64,000 bases of DNA from Granulosicoccaceae sp. 1_MG-2023 (GTDB lineage Bacteria; Pseudomonadota; Gammaproteobacteria; Granulosicoccales; Granulosicoccaceae), in contig JAUOPI010000021.1 in assembly GCA_030546905.1 (NCBI GenBank), positions 1 to 64,000 of the forward strand, in the 5' to 3' direction. Every line of letters begins with the position of its first letter. Position 1 is the first letter of the stretch. Below the pieces are notes generated by a model, which saw only the letters and a program-made list of their open reading frames with translations, made no database searches and had not been told where the DNA came from. Positions 26,784-36,756 of the stretch are shown here, piece by piece. The translations under genes were made by a program, and so were the position numbers.

Positions 26784-28259
26784 GTGATTGAATACAATCT
26801 GAACGCGCCTTTTGAGGCTGAACGCTCGCTGCAGGAGCAGATTCAGGAGCGCTTGGTGGCGGCGATTCTGGCCGGTAAGCTGCCGGTCGATGAAGCGCTG
26901 CCGTCCTCGCGCAAGCTGGCGGCGCGGCTCAAGGTGTCGCGCAATACCGTGATTCTGGTTTATGAGCGGATGTGCGATGCCGGCTATCTGGAATCGCGCC
27001 ACCGGCGCGGTTACTTCATCGCGCCCGCGTTCCATCATCCCGACCCGATCAGGATACAGAGCAAAGCGGCGGTGACTGAGGTGTCGCCGGACTGGGCCGC
27101 GCGTTTCAAACGCAACCCCGGGCAGTACCAGAGTATTGTCAAGCCCAACCAGTGGCAGGCTTACGAATACCCCTTTATCTACGGACAGATTCAACAGGAG
27201 TTTTTTCCCATCGAGCACTGGCGTGACTGCGCCCGGCGCACGCTGAACAGTGCTTGTATTCCTGACTGGCTGCATGACCGTGTCGACACCGATGACCCCA
27301 TGCTGGTCGAGCAGCTGCGCACGCGGCTTTTGCCCAAACGCGGTATCTACGCAGAACCCGAGGAGATTCTCGTGACCATCGGTACGCAGAATTCCCTTTA
27401 TCTGCTGGCTAATCTGTTGGTCGACAACAAGACCCGGGTGGGGATGGAGAACCCGGGTTTCCGTGATGCGCATAGCATTTTCCGTAGTTTCGATGCTGAT
27501 CTCGTGCTGCAGGAGGTCGACGGGGAAGGCATTGTTGTCGATGAGCGGCTTGCCGCTTGTGACTATATCTATGTCACGCCCAGCCATCAGGTTCCCACCG
27601 GCGCGGAGATGAGCCGGCGCCGTCGCTCTGAGCTGATGGCGCTGGCGCAGCGTAGTGACGCACTGCTGATTGAGGATGACTACGATGCCGAAATCAATAT
27701 GCAGGATGATCCGATCCCGGCGCTTAAATCACAGGACCCGGACAAACGCGTTATCTATGTGGGCAGTCTGTCCAAGTCCATGTCACCGGGCTTGCGGATC
27801 GGCTTTATGGTCGCCGATGAGGCTCTTATTGCCGAAGCGCGGGCCCTGCGGCGTTTGATGTACCGCCATCCGGCCACCAACAATCAGCGCCAGACTGCGC
27901 TGTTTCTTTCCCTGGGCTATTACGACGCCTATCTGCGCAAGTTACGCACCTTGTATTTCAACAAGATGGTGCGTATGGAAGCCTCCTTGCGCCAGCATCT
28001 GCCGGACATGCTGACCAGTGAAATCGGCGCCGGAGCGTCCTCGTTCTGGCTGCGTGCACCGCAAGGGGTAGACACCGAAGCGCTGTCCTGGGCGGCAGCG
28101 CGTGACGGGGTACTGATCGAACCTGGTGCAGTGCATTTTCTCAGCGATGATCCGCCGCGAAACTATCTGCGGCTTGGTTTTTCAACCATTCCGACGCACA
28201 AAATTGATCCGGGCATTGCCCGGTTAAAGGCCACACTGGCGCGTTTTACCGACTGCTGA
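26784..28259 (+). CDS. tauR: MocR/GntR-type regulator, TauR-like
   Basis: The 491-residue product joins a GntR winged helix (~10-75: QEQIQERLVAAILAGKLPVDEALPSSRKLAARLKVSRNTV) to an aminotransferase-I-like domain (~120-480) with the PLP lysine in GSLSKSMSPGLRIGF. TauR proteins use this fold to activate taurine uptake and tpa genes. Divergence from tauABC and position ahead of the catabolic genes support that role. The GTG at 26784, ten bases after GAGGTG, gives the family N-terminus; a TTG six codons earlier is possible. Confidence 0.85.
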   Translation: MIEYNLNAPFEAERSLQEQIQERLVAAILAGKLPVDEALPSSRKLAARLKVSRNTVILVYERMCDAGYLESRHRRGYFIAPAFHHPDPIRIQSKAAVTEVSPDWAARFKRNPGQYQSIVKPNQWQAYEYPFIYGQIQQEFFPIEHWRDCARRTLNSACIPDWLHDRVDTDDPMLVEQLRTRLLPKRGIYAEPEEILVTIGTQNSLYLLANLLVDNKTRVGMENPGFRDAHSIFRSFDADLVLQEVDGEGIVVDERLAACDYIYVTPSHQVPTGAEMSRRRRSELMALAQRSDALLIEDDYDAEINMQDDPIPALKSQDPDKRVIYVGSLSKSMSPGLRIGFMVADEALIAEARALRRLMYRHPATNNQRQTALFLSLGYYDAYLRKLRTLYFNKMVRMEASLRQHLPDMLTSEIGAGASSFWLRAPQGVDTEALSWAAARDGVLIEPGAVHFLSDDPPRNYLRLGFSTIPTHKIDPGIARLKATLARFTDC

Positions 28260-28374
28260 GGGCCGCTGGTTCTACAATCTCCCGTAACTGGATCTATCCG
28301 CTGATCCGCTCAGGCTCCTAACGTTTAAGCACGGACGGTGTCGTGTCTGACACCGCTGAACGGGGACGCAAGCC

Positions 28375-29157
28375 TTGGCGGAGAACTTCACACAATTCAT
28401 CAATCCTGATCTGAGCTGGGCCTTATTGCTGATTCTGGGCGCATCGATGGTGCGTGGCTATACCGGATTCGGCTTTGCCGCTCTGGCAATTACCGGATTA
28501 AACCTGATCTGGCCGCCGCAGATCAGTGTGCCGGTGATCCTCCTGCTTGATCTGATCGGCTCTCTGGGACTGCTGCGCACCGTCTGGCCTGAGTCAGACC
28601 GTGCCCTGATCGCGCGCCTGACGTCAGGGGCAGTGCTTGGCATTCCGCTGGGGCTGACGCTGTTGATTCAGTTGCCGGAAAACTGGCTGAAGATCGGCAT
28701 CAATGCCGCTGTGCTGATTCTGACCATTATCTTGTTTCTGCGTCCGGCCGCGGCACGGCGGGAGTACCCCTGGCTGACACGTATTGCCGGCGGGGTATCC
28801 GGTGCCTTTACCGCTGCGGCCTCCGTCGGTGGCTTGCCGATCGTTTGTTATCTGATGATGACGCCGCTGGATGCGCGTCGCCAGCGCGCCTCCATGGTGG
28901 TTTTTCTTGCCCTGACTGATCTTGTCGCACTTGCATTGTTGGCAGCCAGTGGTTTGCTGGGCGTTCACCTGCTGCTGCCGATCCTGATTTTGCTCCTGCC
29001 CACCTTGCTGGGCGTGCATCTGGGCAAACTCGCTTTTCAGTACTTCCGTCCCAAATCCTTTCATCCGGTGGCTTTGCCGATTCTCGCTGTGCTTTCGCTC
29101 AGCGGCTTGTGGCTGAGTCTGCGGACGCTGATTTCTCCAACGCTTACAGGAGCCTGA
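28375..29157 (+). CDS. TauE/SafE-family exporter, probable isethionate efflux
   Basis: The 260-residue product has seven or eight membrane helices and the TSUP/TauE repeat (GASMVRGYTGFGFAALAI... and GVSGAFTAAASVGGLPIVCYLM). Family members move sulfite, sulfoacetate or isethionate. Here it lies 3 bp before an isfD-like reductase and next to tpa. In halophilic gammaproteobacteria the same arrangement (isfE) exports isethionate formed from taurine, and I infer that role. It starts at a TTG after GGGGACG; the first ATG would remove most of helix 1. Confidence 0.8.
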   Translation: MAENFTQFINPDLSWALLLILGASMVRGYTGFGFAALAITGLNLIWPPQISVPVILLLDLIGSLGLLRTVWPESDRALIARLTSGAVLGIPLGLTLLIQLPENWLKIGINAAVLILTIILFLRPAAARREYPWLTRIAGGVSGAFTAAASVGGLPIVCYLMMTPLDARRQRASMVVFLALTDLVALALLAASGLLGVHLLLPILILLLPTLLGVHLGKLAFQYFRPKSFHPVALPILAVLSLSGLWLSLRTLISPTLTGA

Positions 29158-29922
<765 letters not shown>

Positions 29923-29943
29923 GTACGACAAGGAACCACAATC

Positions 29944-31314
29944 ATGAACAGCCAAGTACAGTACAACACCGTCGCCGAACTGGACCGTGAACATGTTTGG
30001 CACCATCTCACGCCGGGGGCAGCCGCTGCCAAGGGTGTCCCCATCTTTGTGCGCGGCGAAGGCCTAAATGTCTGGGATTCTGCGGGCAAGGAATATCTGG
30101 ATGCCTCAGCCGGTGGTGTGTGGGTGGTCAATGCCGGTTACGGTCGTGCGGAAATCGCCGACGCGGTGCGTGAGCAGTTGCTCAAGCTGAACTTTTTTGC
30201 CAGTTCCACCGGCAGTGAACCGGCTGCCTTGTTCGCCGGTAAATTGCTGGAGAAAATGCCCGGCATGAGCCGTGTCTTCTATTCCAGCTCCGGCTCCGAG
30301 GCCAATGAAAAAGCCTTCAAAATGGTGCGCCAGATCGCGCATAAACACTTCGGTGGCAAGAAGCATAAAATCCTTTACCGTGAGCGCGATTATCACGGTA
30401 CCACGCTTGCAGCTTTGAGCGCCTCCGGACAGACTGAACGGCGTGCGCAGTTCGGGCCTTTTGCACCGGGATTTGTCGAAGTGCCGCACTGCTGCGAATA
30501 CCGCAATCAGTATGGCGAGACCGAAAACTACGGCCTGCGCGCGGCGCAAGCCATCGAAGAAGTGATCCTGCGTGAAGGGGCCGATACGGTCGGAGGCATT
30601 ATCCTTGAGCCGATCACCGCCGGCGGTGGCGTGATTCTGCCTCCGCAGGGCTATCTGGAGAAAGTCCGCGAGATCTGCGACCGCTATGACATCCTGATGA
30701 TTATCGACGAGGTGGTCTGCGGACTGGGCCGCACCGGTAAATGGTTTGGCTATCAGCACTACGACTTCCAGCCCGATATTGTCACCATGGCAAAAGGTGT
30801 GGCGTCCGGCTATGCAGCGATTTCCTGCACGGTTACCACCGAACGGGTCTACGAGATGCTGCAGGAAGACGAGAGTGACAAGCTGGGCTTTTTCCGCGAT
30901 ATCTCCACCTACGCCGGCAACCTGGCCGGCCCGGCGGCGGCTTTGGCCAATATGCAGATTCTCGAGCGCGAAGAATTGGTCGAAAACAGTGCCAAGCTCG
31001 GCGAGTACTTCCTTGAGGGATTGCGTGCATTGCAACTGCGGCACCCGATTATCGGTGATGTGCGCGGCAAAGGCTTGTTTGCCGGTTTGGAACTGGTCAG
31101 CGATCGCGACAGCAAAGAGCCGGTCGATGAGTCCGTGGCCATTGCCGTGGCTGCGAAATGCAAGGATCTCGGTGTATTGATCGGCCGCACCAACCGCAGC
31201 TTTGAGCGTTTTAACAACATCCTCAATTTCAGTCCGGCCCTGATTGCCACCAGCGCCCATATTGATCGGATTGTTGAGGTGCTCGATCAGGCGCTGAGTG
31301 AGGTCAGCGCTTAA
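29944..31314 (+). CDS. tpa: Taurine-pyruvate aminotransferase
   Basis: The 456-residue class III aminotransferase has the length and sequence of Tpa. Landmarks are the N-terminal VWHHLTPG, the PLP phosphate site SSSGSEANEKAFK, YHGTTLAALSASGQ, the PLP-ring Asp in IIDEVVCGLGRTGKWFG, and the Schiff-base Lys in MAKGVASGYAA. It transfers the amino group of taurine to pyruvate, giving alanine and sulfoacetaldehyde. It is last in the regulator-exporter-reductase-aminotransferase group. No sulfoacetaldehyde acetyltransferase (xsc) is present here, so the sulfonate group is probably not used for carbon or sulfur. Confidence 0.92.
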   Translation: MNSQVQYNTVAELDREHVWHHLTPGAAAAKGVPIFVRGEGLNVWDSAGKEYLDASAGGVWVVNAGYGRAEIADAVREQLLKLNFFASSTGSEPAALFAGKLLEKMPGMSRVFYSSSGSEANEKAFKMVRQIAHKHFGGKKHKILYRERDYHGTTLAALSASGQTERRAQFGPFAPGFVEVPHCCEYRNQYGETENYGLRAAQAIEEVILREGADTVGGIILEPITAGGGVILPPQGYLEKVREICDRYDILMIIDEVVCGLGRTGKWFGYQHYDFQPDIVTMAKGVASGYAAISCTVTTERVYEMLQEDESDKLGFFRDISTYAGNLAGPAAALANMQILEREELVENSAKLGEYFLEGLRALQLRHPIIGDVRGKGLFAGLELVSDRDSKEPVDESVAIAVAAKCKDLGVLIGRTNRSFERFNNILNFSPALIATSAHIDRIVEVLDQALSEVSA

Positions 31315-31398
31315 GCCTCGCTTCACACCTGTCTGCTGTGCCGGTGCGTCCGCTCCGGCACAGCGTCTCTTCAGTATCGACATGTCGGGAAACCAGCC

Positions 31399-32598
31399 AT
31401 GAAGGTGTTCAACAAGTCCTTTACCCACCAGGAAGCGATCCCGGAGCAGGGCATCGCCGCCGCGCTCGAGGTCATGCGCAGCGGCCGGCTGCACCGCTAC
31501 AACACGGCGGACGGTGAGCAAAGTCAGGTGGATTTGCTGGAGCTGGAATTCGCCGCCTATCTGGGCGTGCCTTATTGTCTGGCCTGCGCCTCCGGTGGCT
31601 ACGCCCTGCATGTGGCCATGCGGGCAGCCGGTGTGCAGCCCGGCGACAAGGTGTTGTGCAATGCTTTTACTCTGGCACCGGTGCCGGGGGCGATCCACAA
31701 CAGCGGCGCTGAGCCGGTGCTGGTAGAAACGGCATCGGATTATTGTATTGATGCGCCTGATCTGGAATACAAGGCCGAAACCAGTGGTGCCAAGTATCTA
31801 TTGTTGTCGCATATGCGCGGACATATTGCCGATATGGACCGGATCATGGCGATCTGCGAGCGCCACGGGCTGTGCCTGATCGAGGATTGCGCGCATACCA
31901 TGGGCGCTTCGTGGAAAGGCCGAAAAAGCGGCACCTTTGGTGACGTGGCCTGTTTCAGCACCCAGACTTACAAGCATCTCAATGCCGGTGAGGGCGGTTT
32001 GCTGACCACCCGTGACGATAGCCTGATGGCGCGGGCGATTATCTGTTCCGGTTCCTATATGTTGTACGCGCGGCATGCCGCTGCACCGCCGTCTCAGGCA
32101 TTTGACAACATCCGCTACCAGACGCCCAATTTCAGCGGACGTATGGACAATCTGCGCGCCGCGGTGTTGCGCCCGCAGTTAGCAGAGTTGGACCGGCGTT
32201 GTGCGCGTTGGAACCGTCTCCATGCCTTGATAGCCGCGACACTGGCCGCAAGCCCGTGGGTGTTGATGCCGGCCCGTGCGCCGCAGGAGGCCTATGTGGC
32301 CAGCTCGGTGCAGTTTTCCCTGCCCGGTTTCAGCGATGCGCAGCTGCGCCGGGTGGTGGATGCGTGTGCCGGACGCGGTGTGGTGCTGAAGTGGTTCGGT
32401 GAACCTGAACCGCAAGGCTATACCAGCCGTTATGACAGTTGGCGCTATCTCGGGGACATGCCGCGTTTGCCGCAGACCGAAGCGGTCCTGCATGATCTGC
32501 TCGATATGCGCATTCCTTTGACCTTCAGCGAAGACGATTGCAGTCTGATCGCGTCGATTATCGTTGATGAGGTGCAGGCCGCGGCCGCCCGGACCTGA
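31399..32598 (+). CDS. DegT/DnrJ/EryC1/StrS-family PLP aminotransferase
   Basis: The 399-residue product is a DegT-type aminotransferase. It shows the ASGGYALHVAMRAAGVQPGDKV segment, the PLP Asp/His region IEDCAHTMGASWKGRKSGTFGDVACFS, and the Schiff-base Lys in TYKHLNAGEGG. Members usually aminate nucleotide sugars, or cyclitols in antibiotic pathways. No sugar-nucleotide or polysaccharide genes are near, and it follows tpa by 84 bp on the same strand, so the substrate is unclear. Co-transcription with the taurine genes is possible. Confidence 0.85.
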   Translation: MKVFNKSFTHQEAIPEQGIAAALEVMRSGRLHRYNTADGEQSQVDLLELEFAAYLGVPYCLACASGGYALHVAMRAAGVQPGDKVLCNAFTLAPVPGAIHNSGAEPVLVETASDYCIDAPDLEYKAETSGAKYLLLSHMRGHIADMDRIMAICERHGLCLIEDCAHTMGASWKGRKSGTFGDVACFSTQTYKHLNAGEGGLLTTRDDSLMARAIICSGSYMLYARHAAAPPSQAFDNIRYQTPNFSGRMDNLRAAVLRPQLAELDRRCARWNRLHALIAATLAASPWVLMPARAPQEAYVASSVQFSLPGFSDAQLRRVVDACAGRGVVLKWFGEPEPQGYTSRYDSWRYLGDMPRLPQTEAVLHDLLDMRIPLTFSEDDCSLIASIIVDEVQAAAART

Positions 32599-32692
32599 GC
32601 CCCATCGGGGCCGCGCCGCACGAAAAAAGACGGTTTGCCCGCAGCCTGCCATCGCGTGCAGAATAGCGCGACTGAAATTGAGCTTGCTGCTG

Positions 32693-33718
32693 ATGTCTGA
32701 ACCCGAAATTCTGTTTCCGCTTAGCTTCGACTCCGCGTCGCCGCGTACGCCCTGGAAGGCGGAGATGGCGTCGCTGGTGCGCGATCCGCAAACACTCTGT
32801 GCGCTGCTCGGGCTGCAGGGCGCGGATGCGGAAGAAATCCGCCGTGCCTGCGGCGATTTTCCGCTGCGGGTGCCGCGTCCTTATCTGAACCGGATCACCA
32901 GGGGTGACCCACAGGACCCGCTCTTATTGCAGGTACTGCCACAGCTGCAGGAGCTGACCGAAACACCGGGCTATTCGGCAGACCCCTTGGACGAAGCGCA
33001 GTTCACACCGGTGCCGGGCTTGCTGCATAAGTATCAGGGCCGTGTGCTGGTGGTGTTAAACGGTAATTGCGCGATTCATTGCCGCTACTGTTTTCGCCGG
33101 CATTTCCCCTATAAAGAACACCAGATCGGCAAAGCGCACTGGCAGCGGATTGTGGATTATATCGCCGCTGATACAAGCATCCGTGAGGTGATTTTCAGTG
33201 GCGGTGATCCGCTGACCGTGACCGACAGTGCGCTGGCGGAAAAGGTCAGACAGCTGGATGCGATAGCCCATCTCAAACGCCTGCGTCTGCATACCCGGGT
33301 GCCGGTGATGATACCGTCGCGGATCAACGACGATTGTCTGGCCTGGCTGCGCGCGACCCGGCTGCAGGTGGTTTGTGTGATCCACGCCAATCATGCCAAT
33401 GAGATTGATGCTGAGGTGCTGCAGGCGCTGGATCAATTGCGCGGGGCCGGCGTCACGCTGCTGAATCAGACCGTGCTGCTGCGCGGCGTCAATGACGCGG
33501 CCGAAACGCTGATCCGCTTGTCCGAAACCCTGTCCGAAGCGGGCGTGATGCCGTACTACCTGCATCAGCTCGATGCCGTGCAGGGCGCGGCGCATTTTGC
33601 CGTCAGTGATGCGCAGGCGGCGCAACTGATGCAAGCGTTGCGGGCCTCGCTGCCCGGTTATCTGGTGCCCAGACTGGTTCGTGAAGACGCGCATTCGCCG
33701 AATAAAACGCCTTTATAA
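32693..33718 (+). CDS. epmB: EF-P beta-lysylation protein EpmB / lysine 2,3-aminomutase family
   Basis: The 341-residue radical-SAM enzyme carries CxxxCxxC in CAIHCRYCFRRHF, the SAM motif SGGDPL, and the aminomutase region TRVPVMIPSRI. Length and the absence of the long C-terminal domain fit EpmB, which converts alpha-lysine to beta-lysine for modification of elongation factor P, rather than fermentative KamA. efp and epmA are not in the window, unlike the common divergent efp-epmB arrangement. The ATG at 32693 gives the family start. Confidence 0.87.
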   Translation: MSEPEILFPLSFDSASPRTPWKAEMASLVRDPQTLCALLGLQGADAEEIRRACGDFPLRVPRPYLNRITRGDPQDPLLLQVLPQLQELTETPGYSADPLDEAQFTPVPGLLHKYQGRVLVVLNGNCAIHCRYCFRRHFPYKEHQIGKAHWQRIVDYIAADTSIREVIFSGGDPLTVTDSALAEKVRQLDAIAHLKRLRLHTRVPVMIPSRINDDCLAWLRATRLQVVCVIHANHANEIDAEVLQALDQLRGAGVTLLNQTVLLRGVNDAAETLIRLSETLSEAGVMPYYLHQLDAVQGAAHFAVSDAQAAQLMQALRASLPGYLVPRLVREDAHSPNKTPL

Positions 33719-33791
33719 CGATGTTCAGTGGAGAAAACCTGAGCCTGACCGGACTTGAGCATGTTCTGCCATTGCGCAGCGGAGGTGGCTT

Positions 33792-34745
33792 GTGAGTCTG
33801 CTGAGTTTTGCTATCGCACTGTGGGTCGACTGGCGTCTGGGCTGGCCGGACAGTCTGCTGCGCCGTATCGGGCATCCGGTGATCTGGGCGGGCAGGGCGA
33901 TCGCGGCCCTGGAGCGGCGATTTAACCACGGCGGCCAGCGGCGCCGGCTGCTCTGCGGCGGGCTCGTGACTTTGGGCCTGATTACACTGGCGGCGCTGAC
34001 GGGAGCTTTGTTGCAGGGTGTGGTGACGCTGTTGTCCGGCTCCGCCGTTGTTACGGCTTGTATTATTGGGCTGTGTGCCTGGCCTTTGCTGGCCTCGCGG
34101 TCCTTGTATGCCCATGTCGAAGCCGTGCTATTGCCCTTGCAGCGGCAGGACTGCGGGGCAGCGCGGCGCGAGGTCGCCAAGGTAGTGGGCCGTGATCCGG
34201 ATAAGCTTGACGCCAACGGCATCCGCCGTGCGGCTATAGAGACCCTGGCCGAGAACACCTCCGACGGCGTGATCGCGCCCTTGTTCTGGGGCTTGTTGCT
34301 GGGCCTGCCGGGGATCTGTGCTTACAAAATGATCAACACCCTCGACAGTATGATCGCCTACCGCAACCCGCGTTATCTGTACTTCGGCCGTGTGGCGGCG
34401 CGTATCGATGATGTCGCTAACTGGTTGCCGGCGCGATTGACTGCGCTGCTTTTGGCACTCTCGGCCGGACAGCCGGGCGTGCTGCGGGGCCTGGCCGGCG
34501 AAGCCGCGCAACACCGGTCGCCCAATGCCGGCTGGCCCGAAACCGTCATGGCCCGACTGATCGGCGCGCGTCTGTCAGGGCCGCGACAATACGACACCGG
34601 CCCCACAGATGATGCCTGGCTGAACGGCGAAGCCGCCGACCCTGACAACGACGCATTTGCCCGGGCCTTGTGGCTGTTTGCCGGTCTTATCCGTCTGCTG
34701 AGCATGGTTCTGGTCGCGGCGGCTCTGTTCTCCCTGATGCGATAA
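33792..34745 (+). CDS. cbiB: Adenosylcobinamide-phosphate synthase
   Basis: The 317-residue membrane protein (CbiB/CobD) attaches aminopropanol phosphate to adenosylcobyric acid. It has about five helices and the family blocks HPVIWAGRAI, IRRAAIETLAENTSDGVIAPLFW, YKMINTLDSMIAYRNPRYLYFG, and GWPETVMARLIGARLSGP. The GTG start has GGAGG six bases upstream. It lies on the same strand ahead of the cobalamin riboswitch and is therefore outside that control in this view. From its stop to ~34904 I see nothing. Confidence 0.93.
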   Translation: MSLLSFAIALWVDWRLGWPDSLLRRIGHPVIWAGRAIAALERRFNHGGQRRRLLCGGLVTLGLITLAALTGALLQGVVTLLSGSAVVTACIIGLCAWPLLASRSLYAHVEAVLLPLQRQDCGAARREVAKVVGRDPDKLDANGIRRAAIETLAENTSDGVIAPLFWGLLLGLPGICAYKMINTLDSMIAYRNPRYLYFGRVAARIDDVANWLPARLTALLLALSAGQPGVLRGLAGEAAQHRSPNAGWPETVMARLIGARLSGPRQYDTGPTDDAWLNGEAADPDNDAFARALWLFAGLIRLLSMVLVAAALFSLMR

Positions 34746-34904
34746 GGCGCAGCAAATCCCGGCACGAAACCCGGGTTCACGGTGGGCGCCGCCCGGCGGG
34801 CAAGCCCTTTGCCAACGCTTGCAGCGCGCCCTGATGCGCCGGGCTGAGTGCGGCAAGGCGCCTCGATTGCCTCTGTACTTTTCATGTTTTGCTGTTAACA
34901 TCGT

Positions 34905-35105
34905 CGCCGTTGAACGGGTTTCCCGCGGATGTTTGTCCACGGGATCAGGGAAGTCCGGTGTAGCAGGTATCAGACCTGTGATTCCGGCGCAGCCCCCGCT
35001 GCTGTAAGCCTGACGATGCCACGATACCACTGAGCAGCTCCGCCCGGAGAGCTTGGGAAGGTGTGGCAATCGGATGACGGTGAGCCAGAAGACCTGCCCG
35101 CTCGA
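34905..35105 (+). ncRNA. Cobalamin riboswitch
   Basis: The aptamer shows the B12-box landmarks in order: CCGGTG near 34955, the GCGCAGCCCCCGC core followed by TGCTGTAA (34987-35006), GACGATGCCAC, GGGAAGG near 35054, and the hallmark GAGCCAGAAGACCTGCC (35082-35098). It should bind adenosyl- or methylcobalamin and shut down the operon that follows. Boundaries are approximate to about 10 bases. Confidence 0.93.
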
Positions 35106-35314
35106 TGTTTCCCGGAAGCCACGGGGTGTGGCGGGGGATTGCTGCCGCCTGATTTTACCTGTCCGCGTGGCCTTTCCGTCCAGGAGCCGATGCACAGCAT
35201 CCGCCTCCGTTCAAACTCCCCTCCCCTAGGTTTCTGTTCCGGCCGGTCGCTGCTGTCGGTGCTGTTGCGCGCCTGATTCCGTTGTGCCGGCTGATTGTTG
35301 CTTTGGAGCTCAGC
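35106..35314 (+). promoter_or_regulatory. Long leader after the riboswitch aptamer
   Basis: About 200 bases separate the aptamer from the first gene. GCCAC (35118) can pair with GTGGC (35128) or, with CG added, with CGTGGC at 35166, giving two alternative folds that could form the expression platform. There is no T-run terminator. Short in-frame starts upstream of the GTG at 35315 (for example TTG at 35282) lack a binding site. Confidence 0.45.
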
Positions 35315-35923
35315 GTGGATTCAGACAAAAAAGCCAGACACAACGACCGCATGGCGCGCAAGAAAGCGGTTGTCGACGCGGCCATTGAACGGGCGCAGAC
35401 CGAACGCGGTGTGGTGATCGTGATCACCGGTAACGGCAAGGGCAAAAGCACCTCCGGTTTCGGCACCTTATTCCGTGCTCTCGGCCATGGCCAGAACGTC
35501 GGTGTGGTGCAGTTTATCAAGGGCACCCAGGCCACCGGCGAGGTGATCTTTTTACAACAGTGCGCACTGCCCTCGGTGCAGTACTTTGCCATGGCGACCG
35601 GTTTTACCTGGAACACCCAGAACTGGGATGCGGACAAACAGGCGGCCGATGAGGCCTGGTCCCATGCCAGTGCGTTACTGGCCGATCCGGCGGTGGATCT
35701 GGTCTTGCTCGACGAGCTGACCTATATGCTCAAATACCACTTTCTCGATGAGGCGCAGGTACTCGACGCCATTGCGGCCAGACCGGAAGGGCAGACTGTG
35801 GTGATTACCGGACGTGCTGCACAACCGGCCTTACGCGAGTTGGCCGATACGGTCAGTGAAATCGCCGCCGAGAAGCACGCCTTCAAAGGCGGTATCAAAG
35901 CCCGGGCAGGCGTGGATTTCTGA
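35315..35923 (+). CDS. cobO: Cob(I)yrinic acid a,c-diamide adenosyltransferase
   Basis: CobO/BtuR transfers the adenosyl group of ATP to Co(I) corrinoids. The 202-residue product has the P-loop GNGKGKSTSGFGT and the family segments VVQFIKGTQATGE, LVLLDELTYMLKYHF and VVITGRAAQPALRELADTVSEI. It begins at a GTG six bases after GGAG. First gene of the riboswitch-controlled operon; its stop overlaps the next start (TGATG). Confidence 0.94.
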   Translation: MDSDKKARHNDRMARKKAVVDAAIERAQTERGVVIVITGNGKGKSTSGFGTLFRALGHGQNVGVVQFIKGTQATGEVIFLQQCALPSVQYFAMATGFTWNTQNWDADKQAADEAWSHASALLADPAVDLVLLDELTYMLKYHFLDEAQVLDAIAARPEGQTVVITGRAAQPALRELADTVSEIAAEKHAFKGGIKARAGVDF

Positions 35924-36756
35924 TGCGTGCGGCGTTGCCGGGCGTACTGATACTGGCGCTGCTGGCCTCACCGGGCTTGCATGCTTCACCTGTGCTGATG
36001 TCGACCAATCTCTGTGCCGATGCGCTGGCGCTGGAGCTTAGTGCGCCGGGTCAGTTGAGCTCGGTCTACTGGCAATCGCGCGACAGCCGCTATTCCTCTT
36101 TTGCCAAGCGTGTCGCCCATATACCGGCCAACTACGCCAGTGCCGAAGAAGCCTTGATGACGGCGCCGCAGGTGCTGCTGGCATCGCGCCGCTGGCAGCG
36201 CCGTATGCCGCTGACCCTGCTCAGCGAAGCAGGTATCCGGGTCGCCGGCGTGCCCTATCCGCAGGACTGGCCGGGCATCTCCGCCGCTTTGCTTGAGGTG
36301 GGCGAGAGCATCGGTCGCGGCGATCGGGCCGTACAGTTGCGCGATTCGCTGGAAGCCAGACTGGCGGCGCTGGGTGCGGCCGGGCAGGGGCGTTCTGCCT
36401 TGTATTTACGTCCCAACGGCGGTAGCGCCGGTCAGGACACCATTATCGAAGTGCTGTTTGAGTCCGTGGGGCTGAAAAACCACGCTGCGCGGTTTGGTCT
36501 GCGCGGCTGGGGGCGCGTGTCGGTTGAAGCCTTGATCGCCGATCCGCCGGATCTGTTGATGCTCGGCGGTATGTACCGCGACGGCAGTTACGCGCGCAGC
36601 ACTTTCCTGCGTCATCCCAAAATACAAGCCATGATCGATACTCTGCCGGTGCTGCGTCTTTCGCATTCGGACCTGCTGTGTAACCAGTGGCGTCTGATTG
36701 ATGTGGCGGAAAACCTCAGTGCCTTGCTTGAGGGCTTGCCGGAGCAGGGCTCATGA
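35923..36756 (+). CDS. btuF: Corrinoid ABC transporter substrate-binding protein (BtuF-like)
   Basis: The 277-residue periplasmic binding protein of the BtuF/FecB type has a signal peptide (cleavage near LHASP). Paired lobes follow, seen in the SVYWQSRDSRYSSFAKRVAHIPANYASAEEALMTAPQVLL segment and the C-terminal VEALIADPPDLLMLGG. It probably captures cobalamin or cobinamide. Position between cobO and a BtuCD-like pair under a B12 riboswitch supports this over a siderophore role. Overlaps both neighbours. Confidence 0.85.
   Translation: MRAALPGVLILALLASPGLHASPVLMSTNLCADALALELSAPGQLSSVYWQSRDSRYSSFAKRVAHIPANYASAEEALMTAPQVLLASRRWQRRMPLTLLSEAGIRVAGVPYPQDWPGISAALLEVGESIGRGDRAVQLRDSLEARLAALGAAGQGRSALYLRPNGGSAGQDTIIEVLFESVGLKNHAARFGLRGWGRVSVEALIADPPDLLMLGGMYRDGSYARSTFLRHPKIQAMIDTLPVLRLSHSDLLCNQWRLIDVAENLSALLEGLPEQGS

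Noticed and set aside
28375-29157. TauE-family protein as a sulfite exporter
   Set aside because: No sulfite-releasing enzyme (xsc or tauD) is in the cluster, and the adjoining reductase makes isethionate the better guess.
30106-31698. 530-codon open frame antisense to tpa
   Set aside because: It runs through tpa and into the next gene with no recognisable domain; it is a compositional shadow.
32693-33718. Radical-SAM gene as fermentative lysine 2,3-aminomutase
   Set aside because: Length and gammaproteobacterial context fit EpmB, and no lysine fermentation genes are present.
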